From an uncultured Paracoccaceae bacterium (GTDB lineage Bacteria > Pseudomonadota > Alphaproteobacteria > Rhodobacterales > Rhodobacteraceae), in NCBI GenBank assembly GCA_947488605.1, contig CANKZJ010000001.1:434001-498000 (forward strand): a DNA stretch of 64,000 nucleotides, in the 5' to 3' direction. Shown in pieces: positions 41,620-50,800 of the stretch. How positions within the stretch are numbered: position 1 is the stretch's first letter; every line of letters starts with the position of its first letter. The translations under genes and the position numbers were made by a program. The notes beneath the pieces were generated by a model. It had not been told where the DNA came from and did no database searches. It saw only the letters and a list, made by a program, of their open reading frames with translations.

Positions 41620-42645
41620 TTATTCGGCAGGCTGCGTACCTTTGGACGCAGAACTCGCTGGATCAGCCTTGCCCTGCACTTCTTCGACCCAAAGCGAGTG
41701 GTGCTCCTTGGCCCAGTTCAGGTCCACTTCGCCTGATCCCATCGCGTCAAACGCGCCTTCCATCCCGATAGAGCCGATATAGATATGCGCGATAATGATG
41801 AACGACAGACCACCGGCGACGATGCCGTGGATCAATTGATAGAACTGCCAGTCAGCTTGTGTGCCCGCCAACATCGGAAAGAGCATCATAAAACCGGTAA
41901 ACGACAGTGCAGCGCCGCCCAATGTGGTGGCCCAAAAGATGACCTTCTGACCTGCGTTGAACTTCTTCGCGGGAGGATGGACGCCTTTTTTCAAAAGCCC
42001 GCCGCCTTGTGCAACCCATTCGGCGTCGACTTTGTTGGGAATGTTATGTGAAACCCAGACAAGGAACGACAGGATCAGACCAAGCATAAATGCCCAGCCC
42101 ACGTAGTTGTGCGCAACCTTACCCCAGACCGTCAGGGTCGAAAACGCACCTTCGCCGAGCCATGGCAAAATTAGCGTACGCCCCACAACGAGGTTTAGAC
42201 CGGTGATAGCCAGAATGATGAAAGAGCCCGCCATAAGCCAATGCGCAAAACGCTCGATCGCGGTAAAGCGCAGGATACGGATGCCAGACAACTTTCCATC
42301 GACCATAATCTTGCCGCGGATCATGTAGAACAACGCCAGTACGACGATTGCACCGACAACGGCAGCGATAGACAAATTCCGCACCAAACCGGAATGTGTG
42401 CTGGCCCAAGAGGCATTCCCCGGTTTGATCAGGCCACTTGAAAGCCCATCCGGAATTGAAACGCGCCCTTCGACCATTTGGTCGCCCTGCAAGGCTTCAA
42501 AAAGCGAATCTTCGGTGACCGATTGCGCTGTCGGGTTGATCTGTTGCGCCTGAGCCGATGGCGCAAAGTTAATGCTGACAAATCCAAGCATCGTCACAAC
42601 GCCAACAACTGCTGCAAGGCGCTGCGCAAGAGTTTTCATATTCAT
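41620..42645 (-). CDS. Formate dehydrogenase gamma subunit (cytochrome b556)
   Basis: This membrane anchor passes electrons from the beta subunit to quinone. The 341-residue product has a signal peptide (MNMKTLAQRLAAVVGVVTML, cleavage near AQAQ), about 80 residues of linker, a first helix (IAAVVGAIVVLALFYMI), and then the four-helix cytochrome b core with HWLMAGSFIILAITGLNLV, VAHNYVGWAFMLGLI, and HGIVAGGLSFIIIAHIYIG carrying heme-ligand histidines. The C-terminal charged tail is consistent with cytoplasmic exposure. A ribosome site GGAGATAGG precedes the ATG. It is 15 bases after the beta-subunit stop. Confidence 0.93.
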   Translation of the reverse strand: MNMKTLAQRLAAVVGVVTMLGFVSINFAPSAQAQQINPTAQSVTEDSLFEALQGDQMVEGRVSIPDGLSSGLIKPGNASWASTHSGLVRNLSIAAVVGAIVVLALFYMIRGKIMVDGKLSGIRILRFTAIERFAHWLMAGSFIILAITGLNLVVGRTLILPWLGEGAFSTLTVWGKVAHNYVGWAFMLGLILSFLVWVSHNIPNKVDAEWVAQGGGLLKKGVHPPAKKFNAGQKVIFWATTLGGAALSFTGFMMLFPMLAGTQADWQFYQLIHGIVAGGLSFIIIAHIYIGSIGMEGAFDAMGSGEVDLNWAKEHHSLWVEEVQGKADPASSASKGTQPAE

Positions 42646-42660
42646 GTTCCTATCTCCCTC

Positions 42661-43257
42661 TTACACCGTGACCGCTTCGCCGTAAGCGGTGCGCCAGCCC
42701 CATGCGCCAGAGCCATACCCCCGCGTCACAACGCGTTCTTTGTAAATCTCGGCGATGATGTCGCCATCACCAGCAAGCAGTGACTTGGTGGAACACATCT
42801 CTGCGCAAAGTGGCAGTTTGCCCTCGGCCAAACGGTTTGACCCATATTTGACGTATTCCGCCTCGGTCATGTCGGCCTCTGGTCCACCTGCACAGTAGGT
42901 GCATTTGTCCATCTTGCCGCGTGTGCCGAAGTTGCCAACTTTGGGATATTGCGGCGCGCCAAACGGACAGGCGTAAAAGCAATAACCACAGCCGATGCAT
43001 GTGTCCTTTGAGTGTAGGACAACCGCATCGTCAGTGGTGTAAAAGCAATCCACCGGACAAACCGCAGCGCAAGGCGCGTCGGTGCAGTGCATGCACGCCA
43101 TCGAAACAGACCGTTCACCCGGCAAGCCATCATTGATCGTCACGACCCTGCGGCGGTTGATGCCCCAAGGCACCTCGTGCTCGTTTTTACAGGCCGTCAC
43201 GCAGGCGTTGCATTCAATGCAGCGGTCCGCGTCGCAAAGGAATTTCATTCGTGCCAT
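42661..43257 (-). CDS. Formate dehydrogenase beta subunit (four [4Fe-4S] clusters)
   Basis: The 198-residue electron-transfer subunit has four Cys motifs in order: CDADRCIECNACVTACK, CMHCTDAPCAAVCP, CIGCGYCFYACP and a split CTYC...CAEMC, matching FDH3-type beta subunits. It ends in GAWGWRTAYGEAVTV and lacks the C-terminal membrane helix found in FdnH, so contact with the gamma subunit must use another surface. GGGAGGACAG precedes the ATG by 7 bases. Confidence 0.95.
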   Translation of the reverse strand: MARMKFLCDADRCIECNACVTACKNEHEVPWGINRRRVVTINDGLPGERSVSMACMHCTDAPCAAVCPVDCFYTTDDAVVLHSKDTCIGCGYCFYACPFGAPQYPKVGNFGTRGKMDKCTYCAGGPEADMTEAEYVKYGSNRLAEGKLPLCAEMCSTKSLLAGDGDIIAEIYKERVVTRGYGSGAWGWRTAYGEAVTV

Positions 43258-43272
43258 GTTCTCTGTCCTCCC

Positions 43273-46233
43273 TTATGCCGCTGAAATCTGGCAAAGTGTG
43301 ACCTTGCCTTCATGCATGCCTGTTACCGGATCATATCCATAGGATGTGACCGTGTTGACGCTTTCGCCCAGAACAATCGGGTCCGTGCCTTCAGGGTAGT
43401 TGCCCCGCTGGTCTTCGCCCTGAAACCAGCCCGCAAAGTGGAATGGCATAAACGCCACGCCGGATGCGACACGTTCGGTCACAAGGGCTTTGACGCGTGC
43501 CTTGCTGTCATTTTCCGGGCCATTGACCCACACCCAGCCACCATCGGTGATCCCGCGTGCGGCGGCGTCCGTTGGGTTAATCTCGACGAACATGTCTTGT
43601 TGCAATTCAGCCAGCCACGGGTTCGAGCGGGTCTCTTCACCACCACCCTCGTATTCCACCAGACGACCAGAGGTCAGCACGATGGGGAAGCTGTCAGCAA
43701 GATTGCGATCCACCGCAGAGGCTTGGATCGAGTGACCGATGTTCGGCACCCGGAACTGACGCCCATCTTCGCGCGTTGGATATTCAGCCACCAGATCAGG
43801 ACGCGGCGAATAAATTGGTTCGCGGTGGACGGGGATCGGATCGGGCAGGTTCCACGCAACCGCGCGGGCCTTACCATTGCCGAAGGGTACACAACCATGC
43901 TCAATCGCGACGCGCTGAATACCACCTGACAGATCAAGCGACCAACTGACGCTTGCCATAGCTTCGGGGTCATTATTCCCGATGCGCTGGATTGTCGCCA
44001 ATTCATCCGCCGTCAGATCGGCGTCCCATCCAAGGCTTTGTAAGATACCGTAGGTGAACTGCGGATATCCATCCTCGATCTCCGACCCAGGGGGGTAACT
44101 GCCCTCCGCCAGCAGTGTTTCGCCTTCACGGTCCAAGCCAAAGCGCGGACGGAAGCCACCACCGCCGTCTTTCACGGCAACGTTGGGATTGTACAGGATA
44201 TGAGTGCCGGGATGCCCAAATTCTGGCGTTCCCCAGCAAGGCCAAGGTAATCCGTAGAAATCACCACCAACGTCTTCGGCATCCGCAGGCGCGCGTAGGG
44301 TGACCAAATCAAACTTATCCTGATTGGCCATGTGCGCTTTGATCCGCTCCGGGCTTTGACCGGTGTAGCCGGTTGACCACCCGCCGCGATTAATCTCGCG
44401 CAGAATGGATTCCGCTGTCGGCTCCATCGAGAATTTACCCTGTACCATATCATATGGCTTGAACATCTCATCCGCAAACCCGAGCTTTTGTGATAAGCGG
44501 TAGATGACCGCATAATCGTTATCGCTTTCAAAGATCGGCTCAACAACTTTTTCGCCCCATTGCACGGAACGATTAGATGCAGTTCGGCTGCCATCACATT
44601 CAAATTGCGTCGAAATTGGCAATAGGTATGTGTTGTCAGGACGGTCATGCAGCGCCGCAAAGGTCGTTGGATGCGGGTCAGCGACGACCAAAAGATCAAG
44701 CGCATTCATACCCTTCAGGCTGTCACCCATCCGCGGCACAGTGTTACCACCGTGACCGAACACGATCATCGCTTTGATATTGTCGCGCTGATCGACGTCT
44801 TCGGCGTCCAGCGTCGCGGCATCAAACCAACGGGTCGACGGGATACCCGCCATTTGCATGTTGGCCTTGCGATCACGCGCATCACGGCCACCTTTTGCAG
44901 GGACCTCATCAAAGCGCGCTTGCAGATACTCGTACGGCACATCCCATACACGCGACCAATGCCGCCAGCCGCCTTCAGACAAGCCGTAGTAGCAAGGCAG
45001 TGATCCGATATCGAGACCGAAGTCCGTCGCACCCTGCACGTTGCAGTGACCACGAAAGATGTTTGCGCCAGTGCCGTCGGCACCGACGTTTCCGGTTGCC
45101 AGCAGCAGGTTGCAATATGTGCGCACATTGGCCGTACCAACAGTGTGCTGCGTACCACCCATACACCAGATGAAGGTCGCAGGACCTTGCGTGGCAAAGG
45201 TTTCCGCAACGCGGCGCAGTTCAGGACCGGAAATACCGCTGATCCGCTCAACCACCTCTGGAGGATAGGCTTTCACGGCTTCGCGGATCTGATCCATACC
45301 CCAGACACGCTGATCGATGTATTCCTGATCCTGCCAGTCATTTTCAAAGATATGCCACATAATCCCCCAGATAATCGCGATATCTGTGCCGGGACGCATG
45401 CGGATATAATCCGTCGCGTGGGCCGCAGTGCGGGTAAACCGCGGATCAATGACGATGACATTTGCGCGGTTCGTTTCCTTGCCAGTCAGGATGTGTTGTA
45501 GCGACACAGGATGCGCTTCGGCGGCGTTCGAGCCCATGAAAATGATGGTCTTGGAATTGCGGATGTCATTGTAGCTATTGGTCATCGCGCCATAGCCCCA
45601 AGTGTTTGCAACACCGGCAACCGTGGTCGAGTGACAAATACGCGCTTGGTGGTCCACGTTATTGGTGCCCCAGAACGCGGCAAACTTGCGGAACAGATAG
45701 GCACCTTCGTTAGAGAACTTCGCAGAGCCAAGCAGATAAGCACTGTCAGCCCCGTTCTTTTCACGAATATCCAGCATCTTGTCGCCGATTTCGTCAATCG
45801 CTTGATCCCATGAGATACGAACCCATTCGCCGTTCTCTTTTTTCATCGGGTATTTCAGGCGACGGTCACCGTGCACCAATTCGCGTACCGACGCGCCCTT
45901 GGCGCAGTGCGTGCCACGGTTGATGGGGCTGTCCCATGCGGGTTCTTGGCCGACCCAAACGCCATTTTGCACTTCTGCTTTAACGGTACAGCCGACCGAA
46001 CAGTGGGTGCAGATGTTGGTTTTGACTTCAACCGGCTGGCTAAAGTCTGTCTGCCCCGCTTCGGCGCGACGCACTGTCGTCGCACCAACCGCACCAAAGG
46101 CCGCGAGACCACCCACGGCAAGACCGGATGTCCTTAAGAAGCTGCGGCGATCAACCGGCTTGGCGGCCACATTTTGCGCAAAAGCGGCAAGGCCACTGCG
46201 CGTTGCATCTTTTGATCTGCGTTTAACAAGCAT
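43273..46233 (-). CDS. Formate dehydrogenase catalytic subunit (Mo/W-bisPGD)
   Basis: The 986-residue enzyme oxidises formate to CO2. The N-terminus has a Tat signal (DRRSFLRTSG near residue 30, then a hydrophobic stretch), so it is exported folded. The proximal [4Fe-4S] cluster is held by CTHCSVGC...HCAKG near residues 74-110. The metal ligand is Cys200 in QARICHSTTVAGVA, the Cys form, so no selenocysteine is used. FMGSNAAEAHPVSLQHI and the C-terminal domain with VEYEGGGEETRSN and ANxxxD-like segments bind the pterin. It is 3 bases downstream of the small Tat-signal gene. The tungstate importer gene set nearby suggests W in place of Mo, though the sequence cannot settle it. Confidence 0.95.
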   Translation of the reverse strand: MLVKRRSKDATRSGLAAFAQNVAAKPVDRRSFLRTSGLAVGGLAAFGAVGATTVRRAEAGQTDFSQPVEVKTNICTHCSVGCTVKAEVQNGVWVGQEPAWDSPINRGTHCAKGASVRELVHGDRRLKYPMKKENGEWVRISWDQAIDEIGDKMLDIREKNGADSAYLLGSAKFSNEGAYLFRKFAAFWGTNNVDHQARICHSTTVAGVANTWGYGAMTNSYNDIRNSKTIIFMGSNAAEAHPVSLQHILTGKETNRANVIVIDPRFTRTAAHATDYIRMRPGTDIAIIWGIMWHIFENDWQDQEYIDQRVWGMDQIREAVKAYPPEVVERISGISGPELRRVAETFATQGPATFIWCMGGTQHTVGTANVRTYCNLLLATGNVGADGTGANIFRGHCNVQGATDFGLDIGSLPCYYGLSEGGWRHWSRVWDVPYEYLQARFDEVPAKGGRDARDRKANMQMAGIPSTRWFDAATLDAEDVDQRDNIKAMIVFGHGGNTVPRMGDSLKGMNALDLLVVADPHPTTFAALHDRPDNTYLLPISTQFECDGSRTASNRSVQWGEKVVEPIFESDNDYAVIYRLSQKLGFADEMFKPYDMVQGKFSMEPTAESILREINRGGWSTGYTGQSPERIKAHMANQDKFDLVTLRAPADAEDVGGDFYGLPWPCWGTPEFGHPGTHILYNPNVAVKDGGGGFRPRFGLDREGETLLAEGSYPPGSEIEDGYPQFTYGILQSLGWDADLTADELATIQRIGNNDPEAMASVSWSLDLSGGIQRVAIEHGCVPFGNGKARAVAWNLPDPIPVHREPIYSPRPDLVAEYPTREDGRQFRVPNIGHSIQASAVDRNLADSFPIVLTSGRLVEYEGGGEETRSNPWLAELQQDMFVEINPTDAAARGITDGGWVWVNGPENDSKARVKALVTERVASGVAFMPFHFAGWFQGEDQRGNYPEGTDPIVLGESVNTVTSYGYDPVTGMHEGKVTLCQISAA

Positions 46234-46236
46234 GCC

Positions 46237-46446
46237 TTACTCCCCCTTGTAATAACGATTGGTTCGGTAGAACGCCTGCACATGCTCGGTCTCTTGATAC
46301 CGTGCTTTGGTACGCTCATCACCAACCTCTTGTGCAAACGCAGGACGCGCGCCAGCGGCAACCACACTGGTTGTCGCAGCAGCAGCAACAGCGCCAAAGA
46401 ACCCGCGCCGCCCGATGCCTTTGTCTTTCTTGATGCTATCAGCCAT
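46237..46446 (-). CDS. Formate dehydrogenase region Tat-signal protein
   Basis: The 69-residue protein consists of a Tat signal (IGRRGFFGAVAAAATTSVVA, cleavage near AFAQ) and a ~30-residue mature part ending YQETEHVQAFYRTNRYYKGE. It is known as a recurring small protein of formate dehydrogenase loci (TIGR02811 type). It may be co-exported with the catalytic subunit, whose gene starts 3 bases later. No enzymatic motif is present. Confidence 0.88.
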   Translation of the reverse strand: MADSIKKDKGIGRRGFFGAVAAAATTSVVAAGARPAFAQEVGDERTKARYQETEHVQAFYRTNRYYKGE

Positions 46447-46506
46447 GTCATCCTCCCAATTGTCGTTTCAAAAACACCCGGGCTCTGCGCCTGCGGGTGA
46501 CGTCAC

Positions 46507-47169
46507 TTAAGCCCTTTGGGCGCTTGAACCCGAAGTGCGCTGCGTCTTTGCTTCAAGAGCAAAAGCGCGAACCTCAATGTCTACAAAAATGCGGCCAACC
46601 TCGGCCACGCTGCGATAAAATTTGGCGCTGGGGGCGACGGCCAGATCATCAAAGAACTGAGCCGCCCAAGGTTGTAGATGCCGCGCGAAAAATCCCGCCT
46701 CCCCGGCAGCGCCACATCCCAAAACACTTGCATCAAATTCGCCTGCGGCAAGCCCTGCCATCACTTCGGCAATGCTTGCGATATGATCTTCGGGTTCGAA
46801 ACGGCCCTCCGCGCGCTCAACACCCATCATCGCAAGATCACGCCGCAGATCTGCCAAAGGCCGTTCATTCAAAAACCCTGTCAGATAAAACGATGCATAG
46901 GGCAGCAATTCACCACGCCCCACACCTACGAATAATTCGAAATACTCGCGCGCCACATCATCGACATCGGCGGTCGCAGCCGTTTCAGCAAGAACGCGGT
47001 ACGCTTGCCCGAGCGCGGTATCGTCACCGGTCAAACCCGCCAACAAGGCAAGCGTGTCACGATCCGGCGGCGCAAGCAAAAGCGATGCAATCAGCGACCA
47101 TTGCTGGGCGCGCAGCATCTCATGTTCGGATTTGGCTGGCTTGGCTTGCGCCGTGCTGGCAGTGGTCAA
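46507..47169 (-). CDS. TorD/DmsD-family Tat chaperone
   Basis: The 220-residue all-helical protein has SLIASLLLAPPDRDTLALLA near residue 27, YFELFVGVGRGELLPYASFYL near residue 78 and the MAGLA...FFARHLQPWAAQFFDDL region, which are family features. It is predicted to bind the Tat signal of the catalytic subunit and hold it until the cofactor is inserted. It lies 117 bases after DUF3306 and 60 before the Tat peptide gene. The start at 47169 is supported by a family-typical N-terminus. Confidence 0.9.
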   Translation of the reverse strand: MTTASTAQAKPAKSEHEMLRAQQWSLIASLLLAPPDRDTLALLAGLTGDDTALGQAYRVLAETAATADVDDVAREYFELFVGVGRGELLPYASFYLTGFLNERPLADLRRDLAMMGVERAEGRFEPEDHIASIAEVMAGLAAGEFDASVLGCGAAGEAGFFARHLQPWAAQFFDDLAVAPSAKFYRSVAEVGRIFVDIEVRAFALEAKTQRTSGSSAQRA

Positions 47170-47285
47170 TGTCTTTCCTTACTGATGAAATCTAAGGCAA
47201 AGCAACGTTGAGTTGCATAATGATCCCACAGTTTCCGACACTTGGCAATCATTTGCGACGCGACAGCCGCGCCTAAGTGCCGCAG

Positions 47286-47879
47286 TTACTCCGGCACGGC
47301 CCCGCCGTGGCGACGTAACGGCAACTTCGCCGCATGCTCTGCCTTGGGCGCCGTGTCCGGTTCTTGGATCAGTTCGGGCGCGTGGCGGACGGCAACGGGT
47401 TCTACATCCGGCTCTTGCGGTATTTCGACAGGCGCCAGTTCGTCAGGTGCGGCATCGTCGGTTAGCGCGGCGTCTGCATCATCAGGCCGGGTGCCGATAA
47501 TGTCCTTGACCATTTTTGCGATGCTTTGCTCTGACAACACGCCACCACCGCCCGGCACCCCACCCGGCGCGTTCCAATCCCATGCATAGTCCACCGCAGG
47601 ATCAAGGTAATCGCGGACCGCAGGGCTAGCGCCCCATAATTTGCGCAGGGCTGCGTTCTTCAGGTGTGCCGGAATGCCCTTGGCAAGGAACGGTGTGATG
47701 TCAAAATCTGCCGTGATTTCGTCTAAAGACGGCAGCGCCGCAATCAACTCTGGGTTATCCTCAACGTCGTCGGGTGTGTCAGGCAGGTCCGGCGTCGGCT
47801 CGACTGTTTCTTCCTGCCGCTTGGCATCAAGTTTTCTACGCGACCAACTACTTAACCTGCCACTTTCCGGATCGCTCAT
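47286..47879 (-). CDS. DUF3306 domain protein
   Basis: The 197-residue protein starts MSDPESGRLSSWSRRKLDAK and contains LPSLDEITADFDITPFLAKG followed by LKNAALRKLWGASPAVRDYL, the DUF3306 core seen next to formate dehydrogenases. The C-terminal ~60 residues are low-complexity, rich in Pro, Ala and Asp. The ATG overlaps the DUF3305 stop as ATGA. Its function is unknown, probably in maturation or assembly of the dehydrogenase. Confidence 0.88.
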   Translation of the reverse strand: MSDPESGRLSSWSRRKLDAKRQEETVEPTPDLPDTPDDVEDNPELIAALPSLDEITADFDITPFLAKGIPAHLKNAALRKLWGASPAVRDYLDPAVDYAWDWNAPGGVPGGGGVLSEQSIAKMVKDIIGTRPDDADAALTDDAAPDELAPVEIPQEPDVEPVAVRHAPELIQEPDTAPKAEHAAKLPLRRHGGAVPE

Positions 47880-48412
47880 GCCGCCCCCTTTGGCGGCAAA
47901 CCAGCCTTACCGCGTGTTTGCACCCACTTTTCATTGTCCGACAAAATGCGTGGCGCACGCGGATCGTATTGCGACGTTGCGGGGACACGCTTGCGCTTGT
48001 AAAATTCTTCATGGACGTGATGCGCGTCGATAAAAGCTTCGATGGTGGCAACGACCGCGCGCGGCATTGCAAGCGCTTCGACTAGATGCTCGGGATCGCT
48101 GGCCATTGCTTCGCCCTCATAGGGGTCGGCCGTCACCAATCGCACCTTGTCATCATCACATGACACCCAAAGCGACGGCTGGGCGGCGCGCAGGTTGTCA
48201 ATATAATGCGCCGTCTCGCCTGAATGCAGAACCACCGCATGGTCACCCATATAGTAGGTGCGCACCTCACCTTGCTCTGCCATCAATGCACCTGATTCAA
48301 GATCGGGGACATCCGCCATAACTGCCGCAGGACGCACCATGCGTTTGGCCCATTTATTTGCAGGCGGATGGGACACGCCCAAGACTGCGACGCGGACACT
48401 ATCACGCGGCAT
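47876..48412 (-). CDS. DUF3305 domain protein
   Basis: The 178-residue protein has the DUF3305 features NKWAKRMVRPAAVMADVPD near the N-terminus, MGDHAVVLHSGETAHYIDNL and EFYKRKRVPATSQYDPRAPR near the C-terminus. It overlaps DUF3306 by 4 bases and its start overlaps the DUF6352 stop by one (TGATG). It has no catalytic motif. It is a conserved companion of formate dehydrogenase loci in alphaproteobacteria. Confidence 0.88.
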   Translation of the reverse strand: MPRDSVRVAVLGVSHPPANKWAKRMVRPAAVMADVPDLESGALMAEQGEVRTYYMGDHAVVLHSGETAHYIDNLRAAQPSLWVSCDDDKVRLVTADPYEGEAMASDPEHLVEALAMPRAVVATIEAFIDAHHVHEEFYKRKRVPATSQYDPRAPRILSDNEKWVQTRGKAGLPPKGAA

Positions 48413-49425
48413 CAGGCCGTTCCCATCACAACGCCAAACCCATCAGCATCGGCAACCAAAGGCAAACCGGTGACAAGGTTTTGCGGCTTGAACCGGATTA
48501 CATTGCTGCCATCCAGCCCAATTAGCAGATACACTGGCTGCCCCCCGATCTGCGGCAACACACCGTCAGGCGTATCGAACGTCAACGCAAACAACCCGAC
48601 CAACGCCGGATCAGGTGCATCGCCGTTCCACAGCGCATTGCCGACCTTTGTGCCAGCTTCGTCCAACCCGACGAACCATTGCAGATCGACATCGTCCGCC
48701 GCCGTCATCGGGGCCACGGTGACGGCCTTGCCCAACAGATGGGTGACAAATCTTTTGATCGCATCGGCAAAACCGACGCGCGCCATGGGATCGGCACCAA
48801 AGGCAAGCACCATGGTGTGTGCGTCAGACCTGCTCCAATACGTCCAGGCATTAGCGTCATTGAGCACATCCAATGCCTCAATCCCGCCGTTCATCATGGC
48901 AAACAAGGGATTGCTGTGCATTTCGCCCTCAAGTTCGCCCACCAGTTCATCATCGGCCAGCATCAGCCCGCCATCATGAAGATAAGCGCGCTGGGGGCGA
49001 AAGAACATTTCAGCGGCCCGCAGGGTGTGCACGTCTTCGCAGCCTTCAAGCGCGTTGCGCAATATAAGCTGCACCAATTGATCATAGAACAAATGCGGCA
49101 GGCGCACCCGTTTGCGCACCAATTCCAGATAGCCATCTTCGATTGATCCCGCAGTGATCAACGTATCACGCAATGTCAGCAGAAACTCCCAATTCTCGCG
49201 GGCGTCAGCATCTTCCATATTCGCACGCTCCATCACTGTGACAGCAGCACGCGGCTTTGCCATCAGACGCGCATGCAACGCGCGCTCTGCGGCGCAGGCC
49301 TCGGGCGGGGGTAATATTTCAGGACGCGCGAGCCAAGCAAGGATCAACTCGTCGGTGACCTGCATGCGACCCGCCGCGTTAAGCCGCGTCAGATGGTGGC
49401 CTGAGGCAACCCAGAATTCCCTCAT
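48412..49425 (-). CDS. DUF6352 family protein
   Basis: The 337-residue protein starts MREFWVASGHHLTRLNAAGR and has LILAWLARPEILPPPEAC, DADARENWEFLLTLRDTL, ALDVLNDANAWTYWSRSDAH and VNLVTGLPLVADADGF-like segments, recognised as DUF6352. Its function is not known. The ATG overlaps the DUF6505 stop as ATGA. The histidine-rich N-terminus and conserved Trp/Asn residues hint at binding of metal or cofactor, but nothing specific can be claimed. Confidence 0.85.
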   Translation of the reverse strand: MREFWVASGHHLTRLNAAGRMQVTDELILAWLARPEILPPPEACAAERALHARLMAKPRAAVTVMERANMEDADARENWEFLLTLRDTLITAGSIEDGYLELVRKRVRLPHLFYDQLVQLILRNALEGCEDVHTLRAAEMFFRPQRAYLHDGGLMLADDELVGELEGEMHSNPLFAMMNGGIEALDVLNDANAWTYWSRSDAHTMVLAFGADPMARVGFADAIKRFVTHLLGKAVTVAPMTAADDVDLQWFVGLDEAGTKVGNALWNGDAPDPALVGLFALTFDTPDGVLPQIGGQPVYLLIGLDGSNVIRFKPQNLVTGLPLVADADGFGVVMGTA

Positions 49426-49979
49426 GAGCGTCCCTTTCCTTCGGCAAAATCCACAAGATCAAACGCGTCTTCCTCGTCGGTTTCGACAATGTGGAACGCC
49501 TTGTCATGGCCACCCAAATGGGAGCCGGAAAACGCTGTTTCACCGCGTGGCTTCAACGTGCGGAATTGCTCACGGATACCGGCATCGCTGGCTGTGCGGT
49601 GCAAGGCGATCAGGGTGCCTTCGCTATGACCGCGGCACAGATCCTGCGCCATTGTAACTTCTTCTTCGGCGGCAGGCATGGCGGTCGCCAGATCGGGCGC
49701 ACCAAGCTTTTCGATCAATTGCCGCGCCAGCGTTTCCACAACTTGGTCACGGTCCTGCGGACGTGCGAAAGTCACTGTCACCAGCGTTGACCAACCGAAA
49801 CTGGCAATCCCCAAAAACCCGGACCGAAAAGCAATTTTTTCTTTACGGCTCAGGCTTTCTGGATCACGGCCAGCAAACATGAAAGTGCCCGGTATTGCCC
49901 ATTCACCCGGTTCGGCGGCAGGCGCAAAGATCACAGCATCCGAGCGATCAAGCCGGATCGTGCGCGGCAACCGGATCAC
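49422..49979 (-). CDS. DUF6505 family protein
   Basis: The 185-residue protein starts MIRLPRTIRLDRSDAVIFAP and includes EWAIPGTFMFAG and FRSGFLGIASFGWSTLVTV, recognised as DUF6505. Its function is unknown. It overlaps the ligase-like gene by 4 bases and DUF6352 by 4. The chain of 4-base overlaps from 50.7 to 47.9 kb suggests equal synthesis of all five products. Confidence 0.83.
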   Translation of the reverse strand: MIRLPRTIRLDRSDAVIFAPAAEPGEWAIPGTFMFAGRDPESLSRKEKIAFRSGFLGIASFGWSTLVTVTFARPQDRDQVVETLARQLIEKLGAPDLATAMPAAEEEVTMAQDLCRGHSEGTLIALHRTASDAGIREQFRTLKPRGETAFSGSHLGGHDKAFHIVETDEEDAFDLVDFAEGKGRS

Positions 49980-50689
49980 AGTCTTGGCCCTGTTTCATCG
50001 CGCCAAAGCGATGTGGTTAACGCATCTTTTAGCTTCAGCAAACCATCGCCCGTCTGCAAGTCACCATCAGCGGTCAATGTGGCGTCAGTGGTCAGGCGTT
50101 GGGCATAGATGGCAGCAAGCGGATCAAAATCACCGTGGTTCAAACGATCAAAGTAAAGCATAAGATATGCGGCAAAACTCTCCAATATCGCTGGTGGATC
50201 GGTGAAACCCTCTTCGTGAAGCGACAATGAGCATGGTTTGCTGCCCGGTGCGGACAAATGGTCGCGGTTAGCGATCAATTCGACACCCAAGACCATCCAA
50301 TCAGGCACTTCATCCTCCGCGACATCTGGGGCCGTGCGCAAGCGCATTCCACCCAAGCGACCAGCATCCAGACGCAGCTCTCCGGGCCAACCAAATCCGA
50401 CTGCACGTTCTGGCGGGCAATGAGCGGCAACAGCATCGCCTAGCGCCAACATCCCAAGGATAAACGCCTTGCGTGCTTGGGTCAGCGGTGTTTCAGGTTC
50501 CAGCACGACCGCAAAATCAAAACGCCCCGGTGCACCCTTTTCCGAACTGCTATGCCAGACCAACGTACCAGCCCCATGTTCGTCAGCCAAGCTGCACGCC
50601 TGGCGCAAAGCACTGCCTTGCGCCAGCCAATGCGCCGTATAAGGCGGAGGCAGCGTCAGAGCACGGGGCGCGGTATGGTCATCAAGCAC
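49976..50689 (-). CDS. Biotin/lipoate protein ligase-like protein
   Basis: The 237-residue protein has the fold pattern of the BPL_LplA family: HGAGTLVWHSSSEKGAPGRFDFAVVL near residue 40, in which the usual RGRxGR substrate loop of BirA is replaced by SSEKGAPGRF, then ALGDAVAAHCPPERAVGFGWPGEL and LGGMRLRTAP, where the ligase Lys is not seen. It probably lacks true ligase activity or uses another substrate. The start is GTG at 50689. It heads the minus-strand cluster and is divergent from the ferredoxin-like gene. Confidence 0.82.
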   Translation of the reverse strand: MLDDHTAPRALTLPPPYTAHWLAQGSALRQACSLADEHGAGTLVWHSSSEKGAPGRFDFAVVLEPETPLTQARKAFILGMLALGDAVAAHCPPERAVGFGWPGELRLDAGRLGGMRLRTAPDVAEDEVPDWMVLGVELIANRDHLSAPGSKPCSLSLHEEGFTDPPAILESFAAYLMLYFDRLNHGDFDPLAAIYAQRLTTDATLTADGDLQTGDGLLKLKDALTTSLWRDETGPRL

Positions 50690-50800
50690 TGCGGCTTATC
50701 CTTGCAAGAAAGCGCGTTTCATTGGAATGTAATGCACTTACCGCTTACTACAAGAGCGGTTGGGACCACCCCAAAATAGCTAGATCGGACCAATGCACCA

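Noticed and set aside
46497-47195. Plus-strand frame of 232 codons
   Set aside because: Antisense to the TorD-family chaperone gene; Arg/Pro/His-rich composition typical of a shadow frame.
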